From: Paraburkholderia adhaesiva
GTDB lineage: Bacteria > Pseudomonadota > Gammaproteobacteria > Burkholderiales > Burkholderiaceae
Length of the DNA: 64,000 nucleotides
Assembly: GCF_021390575.1 (NCBI RefSeq)
Contig: NZ_JAJEJQ010000002.1
Location: 1,550,001 to 1,614,000, forward strand
Direction of reading: 5' to 3'
In this document: positions 37,111-47,402 of the stretch, one piece after another
Layout of the letters: each line of letters starts with the position of its first letter
Numbering within the stretch: position 1 is the first letter of the stretch
Translations under genes and position numbers: made by a program
Notes under the pieces: generated by a model
What the model was told of the DNA's origin: nothing
The model's database searches: none
Seen by the model: the letters and a program-made list of their open reading frames with translations, nothing else

Positions 37111-38096
37111 GCGGCGCCTTCTCGAACACTTCTCATAAACAACGTCCTGCCTCATGGCCTCAGTGGAATACCTCGACAGCATCAACCAGTAGTGTCGCCT
37201 GCTGTTGCCGGTTTTTCGACACTGCCGTGTTTTGCTCGACCAGAACAACATCCGAATACGGACCGTAGATTGGCACATCCTTACCTGTGAGGCGAAGGTT
37301 CGTGCTAGTTACGCGACTCACGATTGCTTTTTTGCGTCGATACCGTTGCCACTCAACGTGACGATGGCCGCCCCGAGGGCACCGTGAACGAATACAACGC
37401 TGCGGGCAAATAGCGTGTCAAAGCATCGACATAGCGCGCCTGTGCGGTACTTCATGAGTTGGCGTGTCATTTTGTATTGGGGAGTGCACCGGTCGAGCAC
37501 ACGGTCGCATCAACTTTTTTTAGCGGGCTAAAGCGTCCGCACCTGTTCTAGATCTCATTTCGGCCCGCGCAAAGAAATCTTTAGGTGTTTCACCTATATA
37601 TTTTCAATTTCCTTCTATTTCGTTACTGCGTAACGCTTGTGCGCGTTTTTTTATGCAAGACGAAAAAAGGCAATTAGCCGTCCTTTCAACCCGCCGAATC
37701 CGACAGACAGAGTTGTCGCAGCGCTTCGGTATAACCGGTTATCTACGGCGTAGATTAGACGGTCAGCAAAATGCCGAATGCCGTCGTGTGGATGCGAGTC
37801 CACGACGTGACGGTCAAGATCATTGCTGGTATGTGGTTAAGCGAGATCGGTTTTTTTATACGGTGAACCACCGACCCTTTCGGACCTATTCCTTGTCGGC
37901 CTCGACATTTCCGGGTGGAAACGTTCCATCAATAGCAGTATTTTGGAACCGCGGCATACATTCCCGCTCCCAAACCAGAATATGCGAGACACACCCAGGG
38001 CGGGCGTATTCGCTTATGCCAGGTTTTCCGGCGACATCACGATCTGACTCGCTTGCCGGTGTGAATTCAACACAACCGGATCGAAGATCCAATCGC
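37111..38096. other. Intergenic stretch of about 1 kb, nothing recognised
   Basis: It appears AT-richer than its surroundings in 37500-37660, with T-runs and a small inverted repeat gttactgcgtaac. The only long frame (from 37653) has unnatural composition and overlaps a well-supported gene on the other strand, so it was not accepted. A leftward promoter for the hypothetical gene at 37110 may lie on the left side. Confidence 0.4.
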
Positions 38097-38489
38097 TCAA
38101 ATGCGGACCAATTCGATCGGGCCGAACCACGTCACGGCGAAGAATCCAGTATGCGTGGAAAACTTTCCCTCGGCCCAGCCGGCTGGCACCATGAAAACCG
38201 CTGCGACGCCACCCCTCAGCCCCGTCACGCTGTTTCTCACCGGGCGGTGGACCAATTGCTCCAGATCGGCCTTCGTGGCGACGTACATGTACTCGCTCGC
38301 CCGGTACCAGTGCCCGTTGGCGTTTGTGTAGAGTACATAACGCCCGCTGGTCTTCTCGATCTTCAACAAGGGATAGGTTTGTCCCTGAATCGACTCTCCC
38401 CAGGTGCCAACCAGATTGTCCGGACCATCATGCGAGCACGCTGCCATCAATCCGGCGAGGCTAATAATGCAGAGCAACCGTTTTAACAT
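38097..38489 (-). CDS. Small lipoprotein
   Basis: A 130-residue protein with a lipoprotein signal (MLKRLLCIISLAGLMAACSHDG; lipobox LMAAC). The mature part is beta-rich: NLVGTWGESIQGQTYPLLKI, GRYVLYTNANGHWYRASEY, ending GFFAVTWFGPIELVRI. It resembles small lipocalin-like envelope proteins but I cannot name a family. The start at 38489 places the signal peptide correctly; seven upstream codons in frame were dropped. Confidence 0.75.
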   Translation of the reverse strand: MLKRLLCIISLAGLMAACSHDGPDNLVGTWGESIQGQTYPLLKIEKTSGRYVLYTNANGHWYRASEYMYVATKADLEQLVHRPVRNSVTGLRGGVAAVFMVPAGWAEGKFSTHTGFFAVTWFGPIELVRI

Positions 38490-38666
38490 CGAGACGATAG
38501 GGCACGTCACGTGCCGCTGAGTATTCCAACCCGTCGCCGGGACTGGCCGTTAGTTATTCACGGAATGTGTCACCTGACACAACCTCGCACGAGATCGCCG
38601 GAGTTCTGAAGGTGATCACGGGTGCCTTGACGGCAGGCACCCGGGATTTTAAAGGAGAACAACAAG

Positions 38667-38910
38667 ATGAAGGCGATTGCCCGATCTGTTTTGAGCCCGC
38701 GCCCGACTCAGGACGCCAACTGGCGGCGATCCATCGAGGAATAACGACCGTACGAGCGCTTTCTTGAGCGGCAGCTTTGGTGTGGAAGTGCAGTATTTGC
38801 CAACGCCGTGGGAATCCTGGCCGGGCGCGGCCAATTCGTGGCATTCGAAGCACTACACCGACGCTCTGAATCGAAGCTACGCGCTCCGCAAATCCGAACC
38901 TGAGGCGTGA
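38667..38910 (+). pseudogene. Frameshifted small gene
   Basis: A strong aaaggag ribosome site leads into MKAIARSVLSPRPTQDANWR and then RSIEE before a stop at 38742. In the +1 frame the text continues protein-like: FLSGSFGVEVQYLPTPWESW, then PGAANSWHSKHYTDALNRSY and ALRKSEPEA to 38910. The simplest reading is one small gene of about 80 codons with a single-base frameshift near 38740. The family is unknown. Alternatively only the 25-residue first part is translated. Confidence 0.4.
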
Positions 38911-38950
38911 GGCTGATATGACATGCCGACACGCGGCGCCGTCGTCATCG

Positions 38951-41900
38951 TCACATCAATGCCGCAATCAACCTTTCGCGAGCAGCCAGATACTCTGGGG
39001 CAAACGTGCCGTGATGCCTCGCGGCGTCCAGTAGCGACATCTGTAAAGCCGCATCGACCGATTCGAACGGCAGGATCGGCACATCTGCAGGTTGAATTTC
39101 AAATACCCGTGAACGCGACGATCCAAATAGCAATCGCAGATGAGTTTCCCAGATTAGCAGCTTCGCGAGCCTCGCAAGGTGCCCTTCCGGATTCGCCCGA
39201 TCGGGAGCTTCCCAAGCCTCGCAATGCTGTCGCATCCATTCCGTGAGTCCGGCTGCGGGCATGGGACGCGCAATTGCGTAACCCTGAGCCGCGTCCGCAC
39301 CCAGCAGCGCGATCGCATCGATCAGGTCGACGCTCTCAACACCTTCCACCACGACAGTTTTGCCGAGCGCATGGCACAGATTGGTCAGCTGGTAGATCGA
39401 ACTCAGCACGTCGATGGGGGTTCGTTCGACGCCCAGCACCAGACTGCGGTCAAGCTTGATCACATCGAATGGCTGCGAACGCAGACGATCGAGGCTGCTG
39501 TGTCCGGCGCCCAGGTCGTCCTCCGCGAGCTTGATGCCGAGCGCCCTGAATTGATCGAGCCCGTGGCGCAAACTCTGGCCCGAGACCATATCCGACGTCT
39601 CAAGCACTTCAAGCATCAATCGCTGCGGCTGGTTGCCATATCGGCGCAACGCCTCACGCGTAATTTCGTAAAAGCGCGGATCGTGAATGGCTTCGGCGGG
39701 AAGATTGATGGACAACTCCATGTCGAGCCCGTCGCTCAACCAGCGATTCTGCTGCTCGAGTACCTGATGAAGTCCCCGGGTATAGACCACGACGAAGTCC
39801 TCACGTGACAGGCAGGGAAAGAACTTGCCGGGCGCCAGTACTTCGTCGCCGTCCCGTAACCGGGCCAGCGCCTCGGCTCGCTTCACCCGGCCAGACACCA
39901 GATGCCTGATCGGCTGATAGTGCATTTCGAGCGCGGACGTCCCGATCAGGCTCGCCCAGCGCTGTCGCGTCGACCACGGCAAGGCATGCACCGTTCGCGA
40001 GCCACTCTCCAGACGCGCAATGGCGAACGTCAGCAAGGCCTGCATCTGCCGGATGAAGCCAACCTGCTCCGCGGACGCATAGCCCCCCGGCAGCTTGCTG
40101 TACAACGTCAGCACCGTGCCCGGCGTGCGATTCGGCGGAGACAGCGGAATCGCGACGCTGGAGCGAATTCCGTATCGCCGCGCGATTTCGAGCCACGGCC
40201 CCATCCGGTAGTCTGTTTCGACATTCATGCAGCGCTCGACTTGCCCGCCTGTCCACGCGCGCCCTGTCGGCCCCTGCCCCTGCGGCTGCTCCCCTTTGGT
40301 AATTACGCTGAGTTCTTTGGCCTCGATATCGGCCAGATAGGCCCTCAACCGCTCGCCGGACACTGACTCGAAGCGAAAAGCGCCGTCAATCGCCGGACGC
40401 CCAAACGAGCAGCCGGCGCAGCCGTCCAACGCGCCGATGATAGATGCCGCTTTGACGATCAGATCGGCGTGGCTCGTTGCGCTCCATGCCAGTTCGGTGA
40501 TGCGAAGCAGTACATCCTGGGACGTTTCATGAACCAGTCTCGCCGCTTCGATCTGCCAGGTGAGCTCGCGGGTCAAGCGGCGGGACAGCGTCGCCAGCGC
40601 GGCATGATGCGCCGTCGCATCGACATGTCGGCTCACCACGGCGTGCAGGATTTCCTGAGCATGCGCGAGATCCCGGGAACTCACGCCAAAGATGGCATAA
40701 ACGCGTCCTGCTTTCAGGCTAACGGTACGATGCCTGGCGGAGGTCAAATCGGGCGAAGCCACCAGCATCAGGTTCTCTATCTGACGCCTTTTAAGGTCAT
40801 ACAACTCGGGATCCGCCAGGTTCCGCATAAACTTGCCCACGCCCGGCAGACCCTGAATGTATTCATGGAACTCATCAACAACCTTACCGGCGATGGGTCT
40901 CAGTACATCGGTCAACGCGGCCATCTCGGGCGCCAGATCGTCGCCATACAGATGGGCAAGTTCTTCGAGCTTGACGACCCCTGGCGTCACCAGATTGTCG
41001 CGTGAACCCGTTGTGCTGGACGGGCCTCGCGAATCGTCGCCAGCACAGGGCTGGGGCGCAACCACCCTGTTTCGTCCTGTACGCTTGGCCTCGTACAGAC
41101 ACTGATCTGCCCGTCCGATCAGATCCTCGAACGAATCATCGGAACGCCCGTCGAACGTCGATACGCCAACGCTGACCGTCAACCCACCCTGCACGCCCGC
41201 GACACTCGCGCCGGGTACTTCCTCGACCAAACGCCGGATGGCCTGTGCGACCTCGATGGCCTGGCGCTGGCCGGCATCCTGGAGCACCACGCAGAATTCT
41301 TCGCCGCCGTAGCGACCCGCTATACCCTCGGAGCGCAGCAGGCTGTCCGCGATGCAGTTCGCGATAACGCGCAGCGCCTTGTCGCCGGCCAGATGTCCGA
41401 GGGTATCGTTGTGTTGCTTGAAATGGTCGACATCGAGCATCAAAACGGAAACGCTCGAACCCGCCCGGCGTGCCCGAGCCAGAATGCGATCAGCTTCCCT
41501 TTCGAGCATGGCGCGGTTCGGCAGTCCGGTCAGCGAGTCGAACCAGGCGAGGCGCTGCAGACTGCTATGTGCTTCCTCATGTTCGAAAGCGAGCACACAC
41601 AGGCGAAGACACGCTTCGGCGAGCCTTCCGTGGAAGTCGGTCGGCTCCGTGGGTTGCCTGAAATAGAACGCCAGACTGCCGAGCACCCGCCCGGTTCGAT
41701 CCTTGATCGGATGCGACCAGCAAGCACGCATACCCAGCAGCTTCGCCAGATGCATCAGCGCATGCCAGTTCGGGTCGTCGTGAATATCGCGCGTAAGGAC
41801 GGGGCGGCCAAACATCATCGCGGGACCGCAGGTTCCGAAGTCGGGCGCGACCTGCTTGCCATCGATCGCCTCGTTATAGCCGGACGGCAAACCAGGGGCC

Positions 41901-42070
41901 GCGAGCGTATGAATCACACCGTCGCTGTCCAGCCTGAGTGTGGATACGACGATTTCGGGCGCGATACGGTGCACTTCGCAGCACAGCGCGGACATCGTCT
42001 CCGACAGAGACAAATTGGCGGTCATCGCCGAGAGCATGACGTCCTGTAACGCCAGCAAGGTCAATTCCAC
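38951..42070 (-). CDS. GAF-GGDEF-(globin-like)-GAF-EAL cyclic-di-GMP protein
   Basis: About 1039 residues acting on cyclic di-GMP. In order: a GAF domain (TLRLDSDGVIHTLAAPGLPS, FGTCGPAMMFGRPV), a GGDEF domain with active motif RYGGEEF near residue 257, a helical region of about 150 residues resembling a sensor globin (ELAHLYGDDLAPEM, GKFMRNLADPELYDLKRRQI), a second GAF-like region (GPTGRAWTGGQVERC) and a C-terminal EAL domain. EAL residues are kept: RAEALARL, SINLPAEA, EVLETSD, EDDLGAGHSS, IKLD, VEGVE. The GTG at 42070 behind gggagg was preferred over TTG at 42115. Both catalytic activities look possible. Confidence 0.88.
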   Translation of the reverse strand: MELTLLALQDVMLSAMTANLSLSETMSALCCEVHRIAPEIVVSTLRLDSDGVIHTLAAPGLPSGYNEAIDGKQVAPDFGTCGPAMMFGRPVLTRDIHDDPNWHALMHLAKLLGMRACWSHPIKDRTGRVLGSLAFYFRQPTEPTDFHGRLAEACLRLCVLAFEHEEAHSSLQRLAWFDSLTGLPNRAMLEREADRILARARRAGSSVSVLMLDVDHFKQHNDTLGHLAGDKALRVIANCIADSLLRSEGIAGRYGGEEFCVVLQDAGQRQAIEVAQAIRRLVEEVPGASVAGVQGGLTVSVGVSTFDGRSDDSFEDLIGRADQCLYEAKRTGRNRVVAPQPCAGDDSRGPSSTTGSRDNLVTPGVVKLEELAHLYGDDLAPEMAALTDVLRPIAGKVVDEFHEYIQGLPGVGKFMRNLADPELYDLKRRQIENLMLVASPDLTSARHRTVSLKAGRVYAIFGVSSRDLAHAQEILHAVVSRHVDATAHHAALATLSRRLTRELTWQIEAARLVHETSQDVLLRITELAWSATSHADLIVKAASIIGALDGCAGCSFGRPAIDGAFRFESVSGERLRAYLADIEAKELSVITKGEQPQGQGPTGRAWTGGQVERCMNVETDYRMGPWLEIARRYGIRSSVAIPLSPPNRTPGTVLTLYSKLPGGYASAEQVGFIRQMQALLTFAIARLESGSRTVHALPWSTRQRWASLIGTSALEMHYQPIRHLVSGRVKRAEALARLRDGDEVLAPGKFFPCLSREDFVVVYTRGLHQVLEQQNRWLSDGLDMELSINLPAEAIHDPRFYEITREALRRYGNQPQRLMLEVLETSDMVSGQSLRHGLDQFRALGIKLAEDDLGAGHSSLDRLRSQPFDVIKLDRSLVLGVERTPIDVLSSIYQLTNLCHALGKTVVVEGVESVDLIDAIALLGADAAQGYAIARPMPAAGLTEWMRQHCEAWEAPDRANPEGHLARLAKLLIWETHLRLLFGSSRSRVFEIQPADVPILPFESVDAALQMSLLDAARHHGTFAPEYLAARERLIAALM

Positions 42071-42922
42071 TTCGCCTGATCCTCCCGGATTATTGCCGGA
42101 CGACCTTTTCCCCAATACCCGGGAACTCGTCGCGTCACGCCCTTATCTTCGCGCACAGCTTCTTCTCAATCACGGCACTTTCCCCGGGCGTGCTTTTCTT
42201 GCTGCGACGCCATTCAAATGATTGTCTTGCTGGGCGGCCTCAACGAAACACGACGAGCGCATTCACCGCCAACGTCAGATTTTCCGATTCCACAGCAATT
42301 TGCCCAAGCCGTGCGGCACCGCTCTGCGTGCTTTTAATGCCACACCGGCTCTCTCACTGTCCCAGGGAGCAATTATTCATTGATTGATTCACCGCGGCGG
42401 CAGCAAATTCATTTTTTTGTTCGACAGCCAGGCTATCGCCCCGCGTGCCCGCGATGGCCGATTCAATCTATGCACCTTTCATTTGGTTGCATGCGCAACT
42501 TTATCTGCGGATTCGTATCGATACCCGGTCTGCTAAAAATTATCTCATATTCGACCGACGCACTCCATCATTGCGACATGCTTATGCATTGTCGCTTCTA
42601 CATTCACGACCCGGAAACGTAATCATCCAAGCTATGCAAGATTAATAGCCAAAGCTGACACATGACGGTTTGACGCGGCTTTCAGCTCACCTGGACAATC
42701 ACGTTTACGACCGCGTCCAGAATTAACTCCAATCCGCAGTTTGTTTTTTTGATATTGAGCAAATTGAATAGCTACTTGTCCAGAACAGCAAAGCTACTAT
42801 CAGCATCGGCCTGATCCACACTATTACTCCCCATCTCGAATATTGAATCCATCTTCGTTAGCCGCAGCGAATTAGTGTTTCAGCGACGTACGTACCCGGA
42901 AAATTTCGCATCATTTCCCACC
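42071..42922. other. Intergenic stretch of 852 bp, AT-richer, no supported gene
   Basis: The stretch appears less GC-rich than its flanks, especially 42520-42870, with T-runs near 42740. Small frames look random. It probably contains promoters for the divergent cyclic-di-GMP gene and the five-heme cytochrome gene. No convincing operator was found. Confidence 0.45.
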
Positions 42923-44521
42923 ATGAATCATCAATTGAAGAACTGGTTCAACCGGAATCAGAGGAAGTTCCAGATCTGGATTCTGGCTGCCCTGACGATA
43001 CCCGGACAATGGGCCGCTGCCGCTGTCCCGGCCGCAAGCACTGACGCCGATCTCGTCGCCCATGGCGCGTATGTCGCCCGCGTGGGTGATTGCGTCGCCT
43101 GCCACACTGCTCCCGAAGGCAAACCGATGGCGGGCGGGCTTGCATTGAACACACCGTTCGGCGCGGTCTATTCGACCAACATCACGCCGGATGAGACAAC
43201 CGGCATTGGGCGATATACGTTTGCGGAATTCGATCGGGTCATGCGCAAAGGGGTGGCCGCCGACGGGCACAACCTTTATCCCGCCATGCCTTACCCGTCG
43301 TACGCGAAGATCAGCGACGAGGATTTGCATGCGCTGTTTGCCTACCTGAAGCATGGCGTCCAGCCGGTTCAGCAGGCCAACAAGGCGCTCGGCATCAGCT
43401 GGCCTTTCAACATGCGCTGGGGTCTCGCCGTCTGGAACGGGCTTTTCCTCGATGACACACCTTTCACGCCCAGTCCAGCTCATGACGCGACCTGGAATCG
43501 AGGCGCCTATCTCACGCAGAGTCTCGGTCACTGCGGCGCGTGTCATACGCCTCGGGGCATCTGGTTCCAGGAAAAGGCCATGTCCGATGCAGGCCACTAC
43601 GGCGGCCTCTATCTGTCCGGCGCGAAGGTTGAATCATGGCACGCGCCCGATCTGCGCAATCTGTGGACAGTGGATGATCTGGTCACGTTGCTGAAGACCG
43701 GACAAAACCGCTATGCGTCGGCGGCCGGCGGCATGACCGACGTGATTCACCACAGCACGCAATACATGACCGACGACGACCTGAAAGCAATGGCGGTCTA
43801 CATGAAGTCGCTGCCTGCGGGAAAGCGCAGTCCGGCTGCAGCGCACACGCAAGCGGTAACGACTACTGCCGCTGCCGAGCCGGCCGGGCTCTTCACGTCG
43901 AAGGGCGGGCTCGGATACGCGCAGTTTTGTGCTTCCTGTCACCAGACGGACGGCCGAGGTGTCTCGTCGGCCTTCCCGCCGCTTGCTGAAAATCCGGCCG
44001 TGATTGCGGACAATACCGAGTCGCTGATCCACATCGCGCTGACCGGCTGGAAGTCCGCGCAAACCGCAACATATCCGCGGGTCTATACCATGCCGTCCTT
44101 CGACGCGTTATCCGATCGGGAGCTGGCCGACATTCTGACGTTCGTGCGCAAGACCTGGGGCGGTCACAACGATGCAATTACCGCGTCGCAAGTGGGCAAG
44201 CTGCGCCGTGAACTTGTGGCTAATCAGCCCCGCACACCACCGTTCGAAACGCCGCGTTTCGCCGCGATGCTCGATCAGCCGAATGCGGAGCAACTCGTGC
44301 ACGGAATGCGCCTGAACATGCAGACAAAGGCACTCCTGCCGTTCAACGTCGGCGATTCGCTGAACTGCGCGAGTTGTCACCTGAACGGCGGGACCGTTGC
44401 GTTTGCATCGCCCTACGTTGGACTTTCGTCGCAAAGAGGTGGCCGCGCAAATTCGGACAGTCGGATAAGTGGTTTGGCCGGGGCCTGAGCCAGCGATAAT
44501 GCTGGCAAAGGAACCGAGGAA

Positions 44522-44830
44522 ATGACGAAGAGAACCCGACGGACGCACTCAGCGGCGTTCAAAGCGAAAGTGGCACTGGCAGCGGTCAAAGGTGAGCGCA
44601 CGCTGGCCGAACTGGCACAGCAGTTTGATGTACATCCGAACCAGATCACGGAATGGAAGCGGCAGTTGCAGGAGCGTGCGGCAGACGTGTTTGGTGCGAC
44701 AGGTGCACCGTCGAGCGATCCGCCGGTGGACGTGAAAACGCTGCACGCGAAGATCGGGCAGTTGACGCTGGAGAACGATTTTTTGTCAGGAGCGCTCGGC
44801 AAAGCCGGACTGCTGAGCGCAAAGCGATGA
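44522..44830 (+). CDS. IS3-family transposase OrfA
   Basis: A 102-residue helix-turn-helix protein, MTKRTRRTHSAAFKAKVALA at the start, then LAELAQQFDVHPNQITEWKR and a C-terminal zipper (LHAKIGQLTLENDFLSGALG). The stop overlaps the orfB ATG as atga at 44827-44830, so coupling or frameshifting links the two. Confidence 0.93.
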   Translation: MTKRTRRTHSAAFKAKVALAAVKGERTLAELAQQFDVHPNQITEWKRQLQERAADVFGATGAPSSDPPVDVKTLHAKIGQLTLENDFLSGALGKAGLLSAKR

Positions 44831-45657
44831 TTGACTGTACGCATGCGCTGCCGGTTTCGCGACAGACGCGACTGGTTGGCATCGCGAGATCGAGCGCATA
44901 TTACCGGGCGCAGCCGGTCAGCGAGGTCGATCAGTTGCTGATGCGGCGAATCGACGAACTGCACATGGAGTTCCCATTTGCAGGGGCGCGGATGCTGGCG
45001 CGCCTGTTGCGCCGGGAAGGCCATGAGGTGGGTCGCCGTCGCGTACGCACGCTGATGAAGCGCATGGGCGTCGAGGCGCTGTACTGCAAGCCGAACACGA
45101 GCCGCCGCAACGCGCAGCACAAGATCTGGCCGTACCTGCTGCGCGGCATGAAGATCGAGCGTGCCAATCAGGTGTTCGCCCTCGACACGACGTACATTCC
45201 GATGGCGCGCGGCTTCGTGTACCTGACGGCAGTGGTGGACTGGGCGAGCCGCAAGATTCTCGCGTACCGGGTCGCCATCACGCTGGAAGCCACGCACGCC
45301 GTCGAGGCGCTGGAAGAGGCGTTCGCCCGCTACGGACTGCCCGACATCGTGAACACCGATCAGGGTAGCCAGTTCACGGCGGGCGCGTTCACCGAGGCGG
45401 TGCTGAGCCGGGGCGTGCGGCTGTCGATGGACGGCAAAGGGGCCTGGCGCGACAACGTGTTCGTCGAACGGGTGTGGCGCAGCATCAAGTACGAAGAGGT
45501 CTACCTGAAAGCGTACGAGTCGGTCAGCCATGCCCGGCGCTCCATCGGCGAATACGTCGAGCTGTACAACCGGAAACGGCCCCATTCGAGCCTGGCGGAT
45601 CAGACCCCGGATGAGGCATACTTCGCGACGCTGCCTGCGATCAAATCGGCAGCATGA
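44827..45657 (+). CDS. IS3-family transposase OrfB (DDE integrase domain)
   Basis: A 276-residue integrase starting MIDCTHALPVSRQTRLVGIA. HTH_21 (FPFAGARMLARLLRREGHEV) precedes the rve core with acidic residues in FALDTTYIPM, VNTDQGSQF and DNVFVERVWRS; the end is NRKRPHSSLADQTPDEAYF. The frame is intact. The frame is also open upstream of the ATG, so an OrfAB fusion is possible. Confidence 0.93.
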   Translation: MIDCTHALPVSRQTRLVGIARSSAYYRAQPVSEVDQLLMRRIDELHMEFPFAGARMLARLLRREGHEVGRRRVRTLMKRMGVEALYCKPNTSRRNAQHKIWPYLLRGMKIERANQVFALDTTYIPMARGFVYLTAVVDWASRKILAYRVAITLEATHAVEALEEAFARYGLPDIVNTDQGSQFTAGAFTEAVLSRGVRLSMDGKGAWRDNVFVERVWRSIKYEEVYLKAYESVSHARRSIGEYVELYNRKRPHSSLADQTPDEAYFATLPAIKSAA

Positions 45658-46361
45658 TTGCCTCGGACGTTCCACTTAAAAATCTCAGATGACTGTCCGA
45701 ACGAGTGAGGCCACCTCTCAATTCCCGAGTTACGCAGCACGTGCGGGCAAAGTGATCTCACTGGCGGACCGGATCAATGGCTGTTTCCTGCGTTCGATGA
45801 ATGGCAAGGCGCTGCCTGTCGATTCGGCTGACATGAAGGCGATGGTGGCCTACTTCAACTGGATGGAAAAGGGTTGCCACCTGAACGACAAGATCCCCGG
45901 ACGCGGCACTGGCAAGATCGACAACACCTTCAAGCCGAACCTCACCCACGGCAAGGATATTTACGCGGCGCAGTGCGCATCGTGCCACGGTGCCAATGGG
46001 GAGGGCACGAAACGTGCCGATAGTTCGTATATATATCCACCGCTGTGGGGCAATCAGTCGTTCAACATCGGGGCGGGGATGGCGCGGCTCTATACTGCGG
46101 CGGCCTTCGTGAAGAACAACATGCCGATTGGGGCGCAGAATCGCTTCCCGCTTGCGCAGGGCGGATTGAGCGATCAGGATGCTGTCGACGTGGCTGGCTA
46201 CTTCACGACGCAATGGCGTTCGGATTTTCCGGCCAAGATCCACGACTGGCCGAATGGTGGAAAACCGAAGGACGCGCGGTATTGATATGGAGCGGGTGAC
46301 AGTTATTTTCCTGCGCGCAAAGTCGTTGCCTTAATGTCGCGCCACGCTGTCGCCCTCTCCT

Positions 46362-47012
46362 TCATTCCACAATCAGATCGTCGATCACGGCGCGCACGCC
46401 TGGCGCCGACCATGCCGCGCCACGCGCTACCGCGCGCTCTGCGGACGAATGGACCTTGCCCGTGAGCCTGACCGTGCCATCGTGCACCGTCACGCGAATA
46501 TGGCTCGCCTCGCGCTCGGCGTGCCGCTGCATCGCATTGTGAATCTGCCTGCCGATGGTCTCAGGCTCGAGGGTATGGCGCACGTCGATGTGGTTCACCA
46601 CACCGGTCACACCGCGCAACTGCCCAATCACGCGTGCAGCCATCTGGCTTTGCCATGTCCAATCGACCGCGCCCGTCAACAGCACGTGGCCGCGATCGAC
46701 CTGCAGGTCCACCGAATCCTCATGCAGACCGACCGTCCAGCGCAGTATCGAGCGCGCGATGTTCGTTATGTCCTCGTCCGTGCGCACATCGTGTCCGGCC
46801 AGACGCACCTGCATCTCGACGACGACCGCACGCACGCCGTCGACGCGGCGGGCAGCGTGCTCGGCAGCGAGCTTCGCCGCGTAGCTCGAAGGATGTCCCG
46901 ATAGCGTCACCACGCGGTCCTTCACCTCGACACCGATATCGGACGCGGTGACCGCGGGCTCCCACTCCAGTTCTTCCTCGACGTCATGCTTCAGATCCAG
47001 ATCGGTCTTCAT
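46362..47012 (-). CDS. Triple BON-domain protein
   Basis: A 216-residue protein with three BON modules, each a short alpha-beta phospholipid-binding-type fold: VKDRVVTLSGHPSSYAAKLA, DRGHVLLTGAVDWTWQSQMA and HDGTVRLTGKVHSSAERAVA. There is no signal peptide, as in cytoplasmic BON proteins often linked to osmotic or stress response. The ATG at 47012 behind caggagt is preferred to one 34 codons upstream. It is convergent with the IS-split cytochrome gene. Confidence 0.88.
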   Translation of the reverse strand: MKTDLDLKHDVEEELEWEPAVTASDIGVEVKDRVVTLSGHPSSYAAKLAAEHAARRVDGVRAVVVEMQVRLAGHDVRTDEDITNIARSILRWTVGLHEDSVDLQVDRGHVLLTGAVDWTWQSQMAARVIGQLRGVTGVVNHIDVRHTLEPETIGRQIHNAMQRHAEREASHIRVTVHDGTVRLTGKVHSSAERAVARGAAWSAPGVRAVIDDLIVE

Positions 47013-47402
47013 CGTCCACTCCTGTTGAGAAGAGGCGAAGCACACTGCGCCAGCAACATGCCATCGAGCTTTGTGTTGTCGACCCGCGCCGCCATCGATC
47101 CACGCCAATAGCATTCGCGTGGATCAGACATTGAGGCGCCAACTGCGGTCACGGAGCGCTCGGGAGTTTCCGCCTAACATGATAGTCGTGCTCATCACGC
47201 TAAACAGCGCGTGAACGTCTGTACGTCAAAAATCGTTTGCCGATGCGCTCGACTTGCGGGAGCCGGTCACTACCGCACTTCTTATCGGCGTGGATTAAAC
47301 GAATACAAAATTGGGTTTATCGAAGGCATACCGGCAAAATGTCCCCAATGAAAACCCAGCCCCCTCCAAGACCCCTCCTGCGCCAACTGCTCACTAACGT
47401 AT
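47013..47402. other. Intergenic stretch of 390 bp, nothing recognised
   Basis: It lies between two leftward genes. The promoter of the BON-protein gene should be on its left side. No gene or terminator was identified. Confidence 0.4.

Larger units (their letters stand above)
44435..45718 (+). mobile_element. IS3-family insertion sequence (1284 bp)
   Basis: The ends share agaggtggcc and, after a short unmatched stretch, ttcggacagtc in inverted orientation, giving imperfect repeats of about 28 bp. A 3-bp duplication, caa, lies at 44432-44434 and 45719-45721. Two overlapping transposase genes are intact. The 3-bp duplication and OrfA type suit the IS3 group; the exact group needs a database comparison. 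Confidence 0.92.
42923..46285 (+). pseudogene. Five-heme cytochrome c fusion, interrupted by an IS element
   Basis: The first part (42923-44434) has a signal sequence and three class I cytochrome domains typical of the membrane cytochrome subunit of alcohol or gluconate dehydrogenases (heme sites from C57, C204 and C336: CVACH, CGACH, CASCH). It then enters a TsdA-like diheme module with CASCH from C482. The second part (45722-46285) continues FPSYAARAGKVISLADRING, CFLRSMNGKALP and the fifth CASCH at 45974. Removing the IS and one caa copy restores an in-frame protein of 691 residues. Periplasmic electron transfer is certain by type; its donor is unknown. The insertion removes the fifth heme. 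Confidence 0.88.

Noticed and set aside
37653..38486. Rightward frame of 277 codons
   Set aside because: Unnatural composition and overlap with the lipoprotein gene at 38097-38489, which has a clear signal peptide.
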